From: Sphingomonas beigongshangi
GTDB lineage: Bacteria; Pseudomonadota; Alphaproteobacteria; Sphingomonadales; Sphingomonadaceae
Reading direction: 5' to 3'
Length of the DNA: 64,000 bases
NCBI RefSeq assembly: GCF_016820445.1
Contig: NZ_JADHDT010000001.1
Coordinates: 620,001 to 684,000 of the forward strand
Shown here: one piece after another, positions 48,459 through 57,386 of the stretch
How the letters are laid out: every line of letters starts with the position of its first letter
Position numbering within the stretch: position 1 is the first letter of the stretch
Made by a program: the position numbers and the translations under genes
The notes under the pieces: model-generated
Databases searched by the model: none
Told to the model about the DNA's origin: nothing
The model's input: only the letters and a program-made list of their open reading frames with translations

Positions 48459-48695
48459 GGTCACGGGAATGTCACAAAACACCTGACTTCGCGATGGGAC
48501 CTTGCGGCGGGATGAACGAACCTGCCGGGCGGTGGACGGATGCGGTGGACGGCCGCGCCGGCCACGGAGCGCAATGGCGAGAGCATGACGCGTCGCTGGC
48601 GGAGGGCCGGTGGGGACGCGCGAGCCTCCCCGGGACCATACCGGTCGAACCGGGGCATGACGCCGACGTTTCGACCCGCTACAAGGCGCGGCATC

Positions 48696-49715
48696 ATGCA
48701 TCGCCCCGCCCTTTCCGTCGTCATCCCCTGCTTCAACGAAGCGGCATGCCTGGAGCTGCTGCACGCGCGCGTCTCGGCCGCGGCGCGCACGGCAGTGGGC
48801 GACAATTACGAGATCGTCCTGATCAACGACGGGTCCCGTGACGATAGCTGGCCCGTCATGCAGCGCCTGTCCGCGGCCGATCCGCGGCTGGTGGCGATCA
48901 ATCTGTCGCGCAACCACGGGCACCAGCTGGCGCTGACCGCCGGGCTCGACCTGTGCAGCGGCGCGCAGATCCTGATCATCGACGCCGATTTGCAGGACCC
49001 GCCGGAACTGCTCGCCGACATGCGCCGGACGATGGCCGAGGAGCAGGCCGACGTCGTCTATGCCGTGCGCCGCAAGCGCGAAGGCGAGACGATCTTCAAG
49101 AAGGCCACCGCCGCCGCCTTCTATCGCGTTCTCGACCGCGTCACCGATACGCCCATCCCCCTGGACACCGGCGATTTCCGCCTGATGAGCCGGCGTGCGC
49201 TCGACGCCCTGCTGTCGCTGCCCGAACAGGCGCGCTTCATCCGCGGCATGGTGGCGTGGGTCGGTTTCCGCCAGGTGCCCTTTCCCTATGATCGGGCGGA
49301 GCGGCATGCCGGCGAGACCAACTATCCGCTCGGCAAGATGGTGCGGCTCGCGTTCGACGCGGTCACCGGCTTCTCGACCGCACCGCTGCGCTTCGCCAGC
49401 CATGCGTCGGTGATCCTGGCGGGCGCGTCGCTGCTGCTGCTCTTCTACATCCTGTGGGGCTTCTTCGAAGGCTCGCCGGTTCAGGGCTGGACCTCGACCA
49501 TGCTCGTCGTCACCGTCCTCTCCGCGGTGCAGATGTTCGTGCTCGGCATGATCGGCGAATATCTCGGCCGGCTCTACATCGAGTCCAAGCGGCGGCCGCT
49601 CTACCTCGTCGCCGACATCGCCGGGCCGGTGAAGGGCCATTCGAGCCTCGGCTTCAACGCCGCAGAACCCTCCCCGGAATTCGATATGCCGGAGACACAG
49701 CGCGCGGCGGAATAG
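48696..49715 (+). CDS. Polyprenyl-phosphate glycosyltransferase, GtrB/DPM1-like (GT2)
   Basis: A 339-residue family 2 glycosyltransferase. The GT-A domain is at about 1-225, with LSVVIPCFNEA, the DXD in LIIDADLQDPPE, and SRRALDALLSLPEQARFIRGM. Two membrane segments lie at about 235-300 (ASVILAGASLLLLFYILWGF, then MLVVTVLSAVQMFVLGMIGEYLGRLY), ending in the typical KRRPLYLV. GtrB and ArnC-type enzymes move a sugar from a nucleotide to undecaprenyl phosphate. The ATG at 48696 opens exactly at the first beta strand. The nearby SAM methyltransferase, GtrA-like protein and GT-C-like protein support a glycan-modification role. Confidence 0.93.
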   Translation: MHRPALSVVIPCFNEAACLELLHARVSAAARTAVGDNYEIVLINDGSRDDSWPVMQRLSAADPRLVAINLSRNHGHQLALTAGLDLCSGAQILIIDADLQDPPELLADMRRTMAEEQADVVYAVRRKREGETIFKKATAAAFYRVLDRVTDTPIPLDTGDFRLMSRRALDALLSLPEQARFIRGMVAWVGFRQVPFPYDRAERHAGETNYPLGKMVRLAFDAVTGFSTAPLRFASHASVILAGASLLLLFYILWGFFEGSPVQGWTSTMLVVTVLSAVQMFVLGMIGEYLGRLYIESKRRPLYLVADIAGPVKGHSSLGFNAAEPSPEFDMPETQRAAE

Positions 49716-49734
49716 CCGCCGCGCGCGCAAGCGA

Positions 49735-50463
49735 TCAGCGGGGCTCCGCCAGCGTCACGATCGACACGCCAGGGGTCAGCGGCACACGGCCGACCGCATG
49801 GCGCTCCAGCCGGAAGATGGTCTCGAACACGGTGTTGAGCGGCTTGGCGGGCGGTGAATCGTCGCTGTCGTCGCGACCCGTCAGCCGGCCGGCGATGCGT
49901 GCCGCCGCGGCGAGCGGAAAGAGCAGCGAATTGAAATAGGTGAGCTTGCGCGGCGCAAGGCCGGCCGCCTCGATCGCCCTGACCAGGGTCGCCTTGGAAT
50001 AGCGGCGATGGTGATGGTTCACGACGTCGTGCGCGCTCCACATCCACTGGTGCGCAGGCACGGCGACGAGGATCTTGCCGCCCGGCCTGAGGAGCGACTT
50101 CATCGCGGCGAGCGCGGCGACATCGTCCTCGATATGCTCGACGACGTCGAGCACCGCGACCAGGTCGTAGGCGCCGCGGTCCACGCCAGGCAGCGCGGGC
50201 AACGGCGCGTCGCCGACCGGCTTGCCGAGCCGCTCGCTGGCGATCGCGCGCGCGGCGGGGTCGATCTCGATCGCGTCGACCGCGCCGAAGCGCGCGAGCA
50301 TCGGCAGATTGTGCCCGGTGCCGCAGCCGATCTCCAGGATGCGGGCGTCCTTGGGCAGACCGCCGTAGCGCGACAGATAGTCGCTGAGGATGTCGCGGCG
50401 GGCGCGATACCACCAATGGGTGGAATCATGCGCGGCCATGCGGTCGTAGACGATGCGATCCAT
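49735..50463 (-). CDS. Class I SAM-dependent methyltransferase in the glycan cluster
   Basis: A 242-residue methyltransferase: RILEIGCGTGHNLPML is motif I, AIEIDPAARAIA motif II, LVAVLDVVEHIEDD the acidic post-II stretch, and RPGGKILVAVPAHQWMWSAHDVVNHHHRRYSKATL a segment common in enzymes beside polyprenyl glycosyltransferases. A C-terminal hydrophobic stretch (YFNSLLFPLAAAARIAG) may touch the membrane. It may methylate a sugar or lipid-linked intermediate. The start at 50463 overlaps the gtrA-like stop (TAATG), so the two are coupled. It is convergent with the GtrB-like gene, with 19 bases between stops. Confidence 0.88.
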   Translation of the reverse strand: MDRIVYDRMAAHDSTHWWYRARRDILSDYLSRYGGLPKDARILEIGCGTGHNLPMLARFGAVDAIEIDPAARAIASERLGKPVGDAPLPALPGVDRGAYDLVAVLDVVEHIEDDVAALAAMKSLLRPGGKILVAVPAHQWMWSAHDVVNHHHRRYSKATLVRAIEAAGLAPRKLTYFNSLLFPLAAAARIAGRLTGRDDSDDSPPAKPLNTVFETIFRLERHAVGRVPLTPGVSIVTLAEPR

Positions 50464-50894
50464 TATGCGAAAACCAGATATCGGTTGAGGACGAAGGTGA
50501 CCATCGTCGCGAGGAGAATGGCGGGGACCAGCGGCACCCAGGGCGCGAGGCCGAAGCCGGCGGTGCCGATCCAGGTGACGGCCGCGTTGAGCGCCATGCC
50601 GCTCGCCTGCACCCCGACGAACTTGAGCTGCTGCGTCATGCCCGGCGAGCGCGTGCCGTGGCCCTTGAAGCTCCAGCGGCTGTGCAGGAAGAAGCCGCAG
50701 GTCACCGCGACGAGGAAACTGGGCGGGACCGCGTAGACCGCATGCTCGCGCGGCAGCACCCATGCGGTCAGCGGCAGGTAGACCGCCGAATAGATGATCG
50801 TGGAGATGCCGCCCGCGATGCCGAAGCGCACGATCTGCGCCAGCAGCCCGCTGCGCCGCATCTCTTCCAGTCTCGCGAACGCTTCCCTCGCCAT
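50463..50894 (-). CDS. GtrA family membrane protein (flippase-like)
   Basis: A 143-residue protein with four membrane segments, and the GtrA hallmarks VRFGIAGGISTIIYSAVYLPL and the C-terminal VTFVLNRYLVFA, with SFLVAVTCGFFLHSRWSFKG in the middle. GtrA proteins flip lipid-linked glucosyl or similar donors across the inner membrane in O-antigen glucosylation systems. The ATG at 50894 is chosen by family length; an upstream ATG at 50915 would add seven residues, and neither has a strong ribosome site. It is coupled to the downstream methyltransferase by a one-base overlap and divergent from the GT-C-like gene by 60 bases. Confidence 0.9.
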   Translation of the reverse strand: MAREAFARLEEMRRSGLLAQIVRFGIAGGISTIIYSAVYLPLTAWVLPREHAVYAVPPSFLVAVTCGFFLHSRWSFKGHGTRSPGMTQQLKFVGVQASGMALNAAVTWIGTAGFGLAPWVPLVPAILLATMVTFVLNRYLVFA

Positions 50895-50954
50895 GGGACG
50901 CGCCCTAAAGGACATGGACCGGGAACGGAACGGCAATTCGAAGGGCCTCATCGC

Positions 50955-52805
50955 TTGAACACTCCCCCGCGCGGCCGGCTGGACGCCGAGCTGGACCGCA
51001 ACTGGATCGCGCTGACGCTCGTCGCGTGGCTCGCCGTGACCGCCTGGTATGTCTGGCACGACTGGAACATGGTGCGCTGGCTGTCGCTGGGCGACACCGA
51101 CGACAACATGCGCCTGATGCAGGTCCGCGCCTGGCTGAACGGCCAGGGCTGGTACGACCTGCGCCAATATCGGCTGAACCCGCCGCAGGGCTTCGACATC
51201 CACTGGAGCCGCATGGTCGATCTGCCGATCGCGGGGCTGATCCTGTTCTTCCGCCTGTTCACCAGCAACGCCTGGGCGGAACGGCTGGCGTGCGGGATCG
51301 CACCGCTGATCCCGCTGTCGATCACCATGCTGGGGCTGGGCGCGACGGTACGCCGCCTGGTCCATCCGCTCAGCTGGCCGCTCGCCATCGTCTTCCTGCT
51401 GATGACCTCGGCGACGATGCTGATGTTCCTGCCGGAACGCATCGACCATCACGGCTGGCAGCTGGCGATGCTGAGCCTGACCGTCGCGGGGCTCTGCGAC
51501 CGGCAGCCCGCGCGCGGCGGCATCATGGTCGGGCTCGCCAGCGCGGTCAGCCTGTCGATCGGTCTGGAGATGCTGCCCTATTGCGCGATGGCGGGCGCGA
51601 TCCTGGCGCTCGCCTGGGTATGGGACCGGCGCGAGGCGGCGCGGCTGATACCCTATGCGCTCAGCCTGGGCGGCGGCAGCGCGATCGGCTATGCGGCCTT
51701 CGCCTCCTACGCCAACGCCGCGATGCGCTGCGACGCGCTGACCCCGGTATGGCTGTCGGTGATGGTCGTCGCGGGCGCGCTGCTGTTCGCGATGGCCCGC
51801 CTGAACCCGGAAAGCCGCAACATCCGCCTCGGCCTGGCGATACTGGCCGGCGTGGTGATCGCCGCGGGCTTCGTCCATTTCTTCCCGCAATGCCTCGGCC
51901 GGCCCGAGGGCGTGTCACCCGAACTGCAGAAGAACTGGCTCGACAACGTCCGCGAGGCCAAGCCGATCTACAAGCATCCGCTGCGCTTGGGCGTGCCGAT
52001 CGCCGCGCTGCCGGTGATCGGCGTCATCGGCGTGATCGTCGGCGCGTGGCGCGCGCGGCGCAGCCCGATGCTGGTCGGCTGGGTCGCGGTCGCGCTGTTC
52101 GTCACCTTCGCTGGGCTGATGCTGCTCTGGCAGGTCCGCGCGGGCCCGGCGGCGCAGCTGATGGCGGTACCGGGAGCGACGCTGCTCGGCTGGATCGTGC
52201 TGCCGCGGCTGCTCAACCACCGCAGCATGGCGGTGCGCGTCGCCGGCAGCGCGCTCGCCTTCCTCGTCATCTCCGGCGTCGCGGCGCCGCTGATCTTCAA
52301 GCCGTTCGACATGAAGCTGTTCGGCAAGAAGGTTGCCTATACGCCGCCCGACCGGCCGAACGCCTATCAGCGGCGGGTCAACGGCGCGACGGGAAATTGC
52401 ATCCGCTATACCGTGCTGCGCCCGCTCGACCATTATCCCGCGCAGACGATCTTCACCTTCGTCGACCTCGGGCCGCGGCTGATCACGCTGACGCACCATA
52501 GCGCCATCGCCGGCCCCTATCATCGCAACGGCGATGCGATCCTCGACGTGCAGCATGCGTTCGGCGGCACCGAAGCTCAGGCGCATGCGATCATGCGACG
52601 GCACGGCGCGACGCTGCTGCTGCTCTGCCCGAACATGGCGGAATCGACCAATTACCGCGTACGCAACCCGGGCGGCTTCTACGACCATATGGCGCAAGGA
52701 TGGGTACCGGACTGGCTGACGCCGCTGCCGCTGCCCAAGGGTTCGCCGCTGCGCCTGTTCGCGATCGATGCGCCCAGGCAGGCGGTGCCGGCGCGCGGGG
52801 CCTGA
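50955..52805 (+). CDS. Large polytopic membrane protein, GT-C glycosyltransferase-like
   Basis: A 616-residue protein with about ten or more hydrophobic segments and a periplasmic C-terminal region (about 470-616). The first outer loop holds SLGDTDDNMRLMQVRAWLNG, an acidic motif placed like the DXD of GT-C enzymes, and ERIDHHGWQL at about residue 165 recalls the DHH loop of STT3-type oligosaccharyltransferases. A WWDYG-type sequon motif is not seen, so protein N-glycosylation is not supported. It may transfer a sugar from polyprenyl phosphate to a surface glycan, working with the GtrA- and GtrB-like proteins. Start TTG at 50955, with GAAGGG 9 bases upstream; no closer ATG exists. Confidence 0.78.
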   Translation: MNTPPRGRLDAELDRNWIALTLVAWLAVTAWYVWHDWNMVRWLSLGDTDDNMRLMQVRAWLNGQGWYDLRQYRLNPPQGFDIHWSRMVDLPIAGLILFFRLFTSNAWAERLACGIAPLIPLSITMLGLGATVRRLVHPLSWPLAIVFLLMTSATMLMFLPERIDHHGWQLAMLSLTVAGLCDRQPARGGIMVGLASAVSLSIGLEMLPYCAMAGAILALAWVWDRREAARLIPYALSLGGGSAIGYAAFASYANAAMRCDALTPVWLSVMVVAGALLFAMARLNPESRNIRLGLAILAGVVIAAGFVHFFPQCLGRPEGVSPELQKNWLDNVREAKPIYKHPLRLGVPIAALPVIGVIGVIVGAWRARRSPMLVGWVAVALFVTFAGLMLLWQVRAGPAAQLMAVPGATLLGWIVLPRLLNHRSMAVRVAGSALAFLVISGVAAPLIFKPFDMKLFGKKVAYTPPDRPNAYQRRVNGATGNCIRYTVLRPLDHYPAQTIFTFVDLGPRLITLTHHSAIAGPYHRNGDAILDVQHAFGGTEAQAHAIMRRHGATLLLLCPNMAESTNYRVRNPGGFYDHMAQGWVPDWLTPLPLPKGSPLRLFAIDAPRQAVPARGA

Positions 52806-52926
52806 CGGCGGCGTCCGGACGCGGCATGAGGGCGCGCGTGCGGAAGCCGCCCCGCGGGCGAGGCCTTCGTGGCGGCGCCCCTCCCCCAACCCCACGGCCG
52901 AACGGGAGCGGCTTGACGGGGCTAGC

Positions 52927-55524
52927 TTATCCCAGGCTCTTCGACGCCTGTTCGAACAGGTCCTTCGACAGGCCCGGCGTCGCGACGATACGCTCCAGCT
53001 CCGCACGCATCCGGCTCGCGCGCTCGGCGTCGAAGCGCCGCCAGCGGCCGAGTGGTGGCAGCAGCTTCGCTGCGGTCTGCGGATTGAGCTTGTCGAGCGC
53101 GATCAGCTGATCGGCGAGGAAGCGATAGCCCGCACCGTCGGGCGTGTTGAATGCCCGCTGGTTGACGCCGAAAGCCCCGAGCAGCGCACGCGCGCGATTG
53201 GGGTTTGCGAGCGTGAAATCGGGATGGCGCGCCAGCGCCGCGACCTGTTCGCCCGTATCGTCGCGTGGCGACAGCGCCTGCGTCTGGAACCATTTGTCGA
53301 TGACCAGCGGGTTGTCGGCATAACGGTTGTAGAAGATGTCGAGCGCCGCCTCGCGCGCATCGGAGCCGCTGGCGGCGAGCACGGTCAGCGCGCCCTGCCG
53401 GTCGGTCATGTTGTCGGCCGATTCGAACTGGCGGAAGGCGAGCGTGTCCGCATCCGCGGCGCCGCCCGCCGCAATATAGCCGAGCGCGACGTTGGCAAGG
53501 CGGCGGCGCCCCTTCGCATCGGGCGTGTAGACATAGGGCCCGTCCGGCGCCTGCGCATAGGCGAGGCGCCACCGCTCGGCGAGGCGCCGGCCGAGGTCGC
53601 GGCGCAGCGCCTCGCGGGCGCGGAAGACCGCCTCCGGGTCAACGATGGCCAGCTGGTCGCCGATGAAGCTTTCCGACGGAAGCAGGACAGCCTCGGCGAC
53701 GAAGGCGGGATCGAGGTCGGGATTGTCGAGCGTGTTCGCCACCGCCCGCACCACCGCCTCGTGATCCGTGCGCGCACCTTCGACCGCGCCCGCGACCAGC
53801 GTGTCGAGCATCAGCTGCTGCATCGCCTCGTACCGGGCGAAGGGATCGTCGTCATGCGCGGAGAGGAAGGCGAGCTCGGCCGGGCTGCGGTCGCTCTCGA
53901 TCACGACGGGGGCGGAGAAGCCGCGGTTGATCGACAGCACGGGCCGCTCGCCGATCCCCTCGAACACGATCGTCTCCGCCGGATCCCTGAGCAGCACGAG
54001 CTGCTCGTCGCCGAGCGGGCGGCCGGTCTCGCCGCCGAACAGGCGCAGGCGGAGCGGCAGCAGCATCGGCGCCTTGTCGGGCTGGCCGGGCGTCGCGGGA
54101 ACCTGTTGCGCGAGGCGCAGCGTGGCGCGGCCGCTGCCCGGCGCATGCGACAGGCTGGCGGACACGCGCGGCGTGCCGGCCTGGCTGTACCAGAGGCGGA
54201 ATTGCGACAGGTCGATGCCCCCCGCCTCCTCCATGCACAGGACGAAATCCTCGCACGTCGCGGCGGTGCCGTCGAAGCGCTGGAAATAGAGGTCGGTCGC
54301 GGCGCGGAACGTCACCGGGCCGAGGATGGTCGCCATCATCCGGATCAGCTCGGCGCCCTTGTTGTAGATGGTGGCCGTGTAGAAGTTGCTGATCTCCAGA
54401 TAGCTTTCGGGCCGCACCGGATGCGCGAGCGGCCCCGAATCCTCCGGAAACTGCGCCGCGCGCAGGCCGCGCACGTCCTCGATACGCTTGACCGCCGCCG
54501 ATCCCTGGTCCGCCGAAAACCCCTGGTCGCGATAGACGGTGAAGCCTTCCTTGAGGCTGAGCTGGAACCAGTCGCGGCAGGTGATCCGGTTGCCCGACCA
54601 GTTGTGGAAATATTCGTGCGCGACCACTGCCGCGATCGCGTCGTAATCATAGTCGGTCGCGGTGTCGGGATCGGCGAGGATATAGCGGCTGTTGAAGATG
54701 TTCAGCCCCTTGTTCTCCATCGCGCCGAAGTTGAAGTCGTCGACCGCGACGATGTTGAACACGTCGAGATCGTATTCGCGGCCATAGACGCGCTCGTCCC
54801 ACGCCATCGACGTCTTGAGCGCGTGGAGCGCATGCTCCGTCTTCGCGATATCGGCGGCGCGAACCCAGATGCCCAGCCGCACCTCCCGCCCCGATCGCGT
54901 GGTGAAGGTGCCGGCGTTCACGGCCAGGTCGCCCGCCACCAGGGCGAACAGATAGGACGGCTTGGGGAAGGGGTCGTTCCATTCCGCCCAGTGCCGGCCG
55001 TCGCCGCAATCCCCTTCCGCGACGGGATCGCCGTTGGCGAGCAGCACGGGATAGCGCGCCTTGTCGGCGGTCATGCGCACGCTGTAGCGGCTGAGCACGT
55101 CGGGGCGATCGGGGAAATAGGTGATGCGGCGAAAGCCCTCCGCCTCGCATTGCGTGCACAAAATGCCGCCGGAGGCATATAGCCCCATCAGCTGCGTGTT
55201 GCTTTCGGGGGCGATCTCCACCTCCGTCTCGACGACATGCGCATCGCCGGCGAGCGGGACGACGAGCTCCTCGCCCTCGATCCGCCAGTCGTTGACCGCG
55301 CGGCCGTCGACGGCGACGGAGACGAGGCTCTGGCCCGCCCCGTCGAGCCGCAGCGGCCGGTCGTGCGCGCCGTTGCGCGTCACCGACAGTCGCGCCCGCA
55401 CGCGGGTCGCGGCGGGATCGAGCGCGAAATCCAGGTGCGTCTCCGGCACCAGCCAGTCGGGACGACGATAGTCGCCGCGGCGGATCACGGCGGGCTGGGC
55501 GGGCGCGGTCTGGACGTCGAGCAT
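52927..55524 (-). CDS. pepN: Aminopeptidase N (M1 family, alpha-proteobacterial type)
   Basis: An 865-residue cytosolic zinc aminopeptidase that trims N-terminal residues from peptides. The exopeptidase motif GAMEN is at about residue 270 (FGAMENKGLNIFNS), and the zinc motif HEYFHNWSGNRITCRDW is followed by the third ligand in LSLKEGFTVYRDQ. The N-terminal domain and the long alpha-helical C-terminal domain are intact. The ATG at 55524 gives the usual MLDVQTAPAQP.VIRR.DYR start; the frame remains open upstream but without similarity. It is divergent from the M28 peptidase gene across 154 bases, so two peptidases sit back to back. Confidence 0.96.
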   Translation of the reverse strand: MLDVQTAPAQPAVIRRGDYRRPDWLVPETHLDFALDPAATRVRARLSVTRNGAHDRPLRLDGAGQSLVSVAVDGRAVNDWRIEGEELVVPLAGDAHVVETEVEIAPESNTQLMGLYASGGILCTQCEAEGFRRITYFPDRPDVLSRYSVRMTADKARYPVLLANGDPVAEGDCGDGRHWAEWNDPFPKPSYLFALVAGDLAVNAGTFTTRSGREVRLGIWVRAADIAKTEHALHALKTSMAWDERVYGREYDLDVFNIVAVDDFNFGAMENKGLNIFNSRYILADPDTATDYDYDAIAAVVAHEYFHNWSGNRITCRDWFQLSLKEGFTVYRDQGFSADQGSAAVKRIEDVRGLRAAQFPEDSGPLAHPVRPESYLEISNFYTATIYNKGAELIRMMATILGPVTFRAATDLYFQRFDGTAATCEDFVLCMEEAGGIDLSQFRLWYSQAGTPRVSASLSHAPGSGRATLRLAQQVPATPGQPDKAPMLLPLRLRLFGGETGRPLGDEQLVLLRDPAETIVFEGIGERPVLSINRGFSAPVVIESDRSPAELAFLSAHDDDPFARYEAMQQLMLDTLVAGAVEGARTDHEAVVRAVANTLDNPDLDPAFVAEAVLLPSESFIGDQLAIVDPEAVFRAREALRRDLGRRLAERWRLAYAQAPDGPYVYTPDAKGRRRLANVALGYIAAGGAADADTLAFRQFESADNMTDRQGALTVLAASGSDAREAALDIFYNRYADNPLVIDKWFQTQALSPRDDTGEQVAALARHPDFTLANPNRARALLGAFGVNQRAFNTPDGAGYRFLADQLIALDKLNPQTAAKLLPPLGRWRRFDAERASRMRAELERIVATPGLSKDLFEQASKSLG

Positions 55525-55678
55525 GCGGTACGTATACGCGGCGGGCGCGGGAGTTCCATCATGTTCCCCGTCGCTTCGCACCGACGCGGCAATCGGCCGG
55601 GCTTGCGCGCCCGCCATGCTGTGCTACCCGAACGGCACACTTAAGGCCCGTGATAGGGCTTCCGGGGAGACTCTGCCG

Positions 55679-57385
55679 ATGGTCCGTACCTTGAGCGCGC
55701 TCGCGCTGCTCGCGCTTTCCACGTCCGCGTTGGCCCAGACCGATGCTCCGCCGGCCGCCGCCGCCACGCCCGCACCGACCCCGATGCTCGACACGGCGGC
55801 GATCAACGCGCCCCTTCCCGCGGACCAGGCCGCGATGAAGGCGCATGTGCTGTTCCTGGCGTCTGACGCGATGAAGGGACGCGAGGCGGGCAGCCCCGAA
55901 TTCGACATCGCCGCCCAATATGTCGCCGCGCAATTCTACGCCGCGGGCCTGCGCCCCGCGGGGGACAAGGGCGGCTATCTCCAGACCGTCCCGCTCGTCA
56001 CCTACAAGGCCGCCGCCAAGGGCGACATGGTGTGGACCGCCCGGCGCGGCAGCCCGCAGCCGCTCGTCTTCGGCGAGGATTTCGTGCCGAGCGCCAATCC
56101 GGCGGCGGCAACGACCAACGTCTCCGCGCCCGTCGTCTTCGTCGGCCGCGGTATCGTCGCGCCGCAATATGCGATCGACGATTACAAGGGCGTGGACGTA
56201 CGCGGCAAGATCGTCGCGATCTTCGCCGGCGCGCCCGAAACGTTCGGCGGAGAGGAGCGCGCCTACTTCAGCAGCCCCGCGACCAAGGCCTGGATCGCGG
56301 CGCAGCATGGCGCGATCGGCATCGTCACCCTCGACACGCCGCGTGCCGGCCCACGGGCGCGGCCCTTCTCCGCGCTGGCGCAATATTATGATTCGCCCCG
56401 TATGACCTGGGCCAACCCCGACGGCACCGGTACCAGCCCCGCGCCCTCCGCGCCGTATCTCGGCACGATCAGCCAGGCGGGGGCGGAAAAGCTGTTCGCC
56501 GGCGCGAAAACGCCCTGGACGACGATCGCGGCGCAGGCGGCCGGCGACAATCCGACCTACCGCCCGGTCGCGCTCGACGGCACGCTGACGGCGAGCACGC
56601 GCACCGCCTTCACCCCCGGCGCGAGCAGCAACGTCATCGGCGTGATCCCCGGCGCCGATCCGGTTCTGGGCAAGGAGGTGGTGATCCTGTCCGCGCACCT
56701 CGACCATATCGGCGTCAGCCCGGAGCGGCCCGGACAGCCGGCGGGGGCGGACCGGATCAACAACGGCGCCCTCGACAATGCGATCGGCATCGCCAGCCTG
56801 ATCGAGGAAGCGAAAAAATTCACCGCAAGCGGCACGCCGCCGAAGCGCACCGTGATGTTCCTCGCGGTGACCGGCGAGGAGAAGGGGCTGGTCGGATCCG
56901 ACTTCTTCGCCAACCATCCGACCGTGCCGCTGAAGGACATCGTCGCGGACGTGAACCTCGACATGCCGGTCCTGCTCTACAAGTTCGAGGACATGATCGT
57001 GTTCGGTGCCGACCGCTCGACGCTCGGGCCGATCGTGAAGGCGGCGGTCAACGCGCAGGGCGTCGACCTGTCGCCCGACCCGATGCCCGAACAGGGATTC
57101 TTCGTCCGCTCCGACCATTTCAACTTCGTCAAGAAGGGCATCCCCAGCGTCTTCCTATGGCCCGGCATGAAGGGCGAGGGACGCGCGAAGTTCGAGGATT
57201 TCCTGTCGCACCGCTATCACCGGCCGGGCGACGACCTGACGCAGCCGATCCTGTGGGACCAGGGCGTGCGCTTCGTCGCGACCAATTACGCGATCGCGCG
57301 CCAGATCGCGGACGCGCCGGCGCGGCCGATGTGGAACAAGGGCGACTATTTCGGCACCACCTACAAGGGCGCGATGGCCAAGTGA
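55679..57385 (+). CDS. M28 family metallopeptidase with PA domain, secreted
   Basis: A 568-residue zinc aminopeptidase. A signal peptide (MVRTLSALALLALSTSALAQ) leads to a protease-associated insertion (about 150-240, VFVGRGIVAPQYAIDDYKGVDVRGKIVAIF) and the M28 catalytic domain, with zinc ligands in LSAHLDHIG (His, Asp), NNGALDNAIG (Asp) and VTGEEKGLVGSDFF (Glu-Glu), then a later His in RSDHFNFVKKG. Family members cut N-terminal residues in the periplasm. The ATG at 55679 follows GGGGAGA about 9 bases upstream. The epimerase-like gene begins 1 base after its stop, so they probably share a transcript. Confidence 0.94.
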   Translation: MVRTLSALALLALSTSALAQTDAPPAAAATPAPTPMLDTAAINAPLPADQAAMKAHVLFLASDAMKGREAGSPEFDIAAQYVAAQFYAAGLRPAGDKGGYLQTVPLVTYKAAAKGDMVWTARRGSPQPLVFGEDFVPSANPAAATTNVSAPVVFVGRGIVAPQYAIDDYKGVDVRGKIVAIFAGAPETFGGEERAYFSSPATKAWIAAQHGAIGIVTLDTPRAGPRARPFSALAQYYDSPRMTWANPDGTGTSPAPSAPYLGTISQAGAEKLFAGAKTPWTTIAAQAAGDNPTYRPVALDGTLTASTRTAFTPGASSNVIGVIPGADPVLGKEVVILSAHLDHIGVSPERPGQPAGADRINNGALDNAIGIASLIEEAKKFTASGTPPKRTVMFLAVTGEEKGLVGSDFFANHPTVPLKDIVADVNLDMPVLLYKFEDMIVFGADRSTLGPIVKAAVNAQGVDLSPDPMPEQGFFVRSDHFNFVKKGIPSVFLWPGMKGEGRAKFEDFLSHRYHRPGDDLTQPILWDQGVRFVATNYAIARQIADAPARPMWNKGDYFGTTYKGAMAK

Positions 57386-57386
57386 C

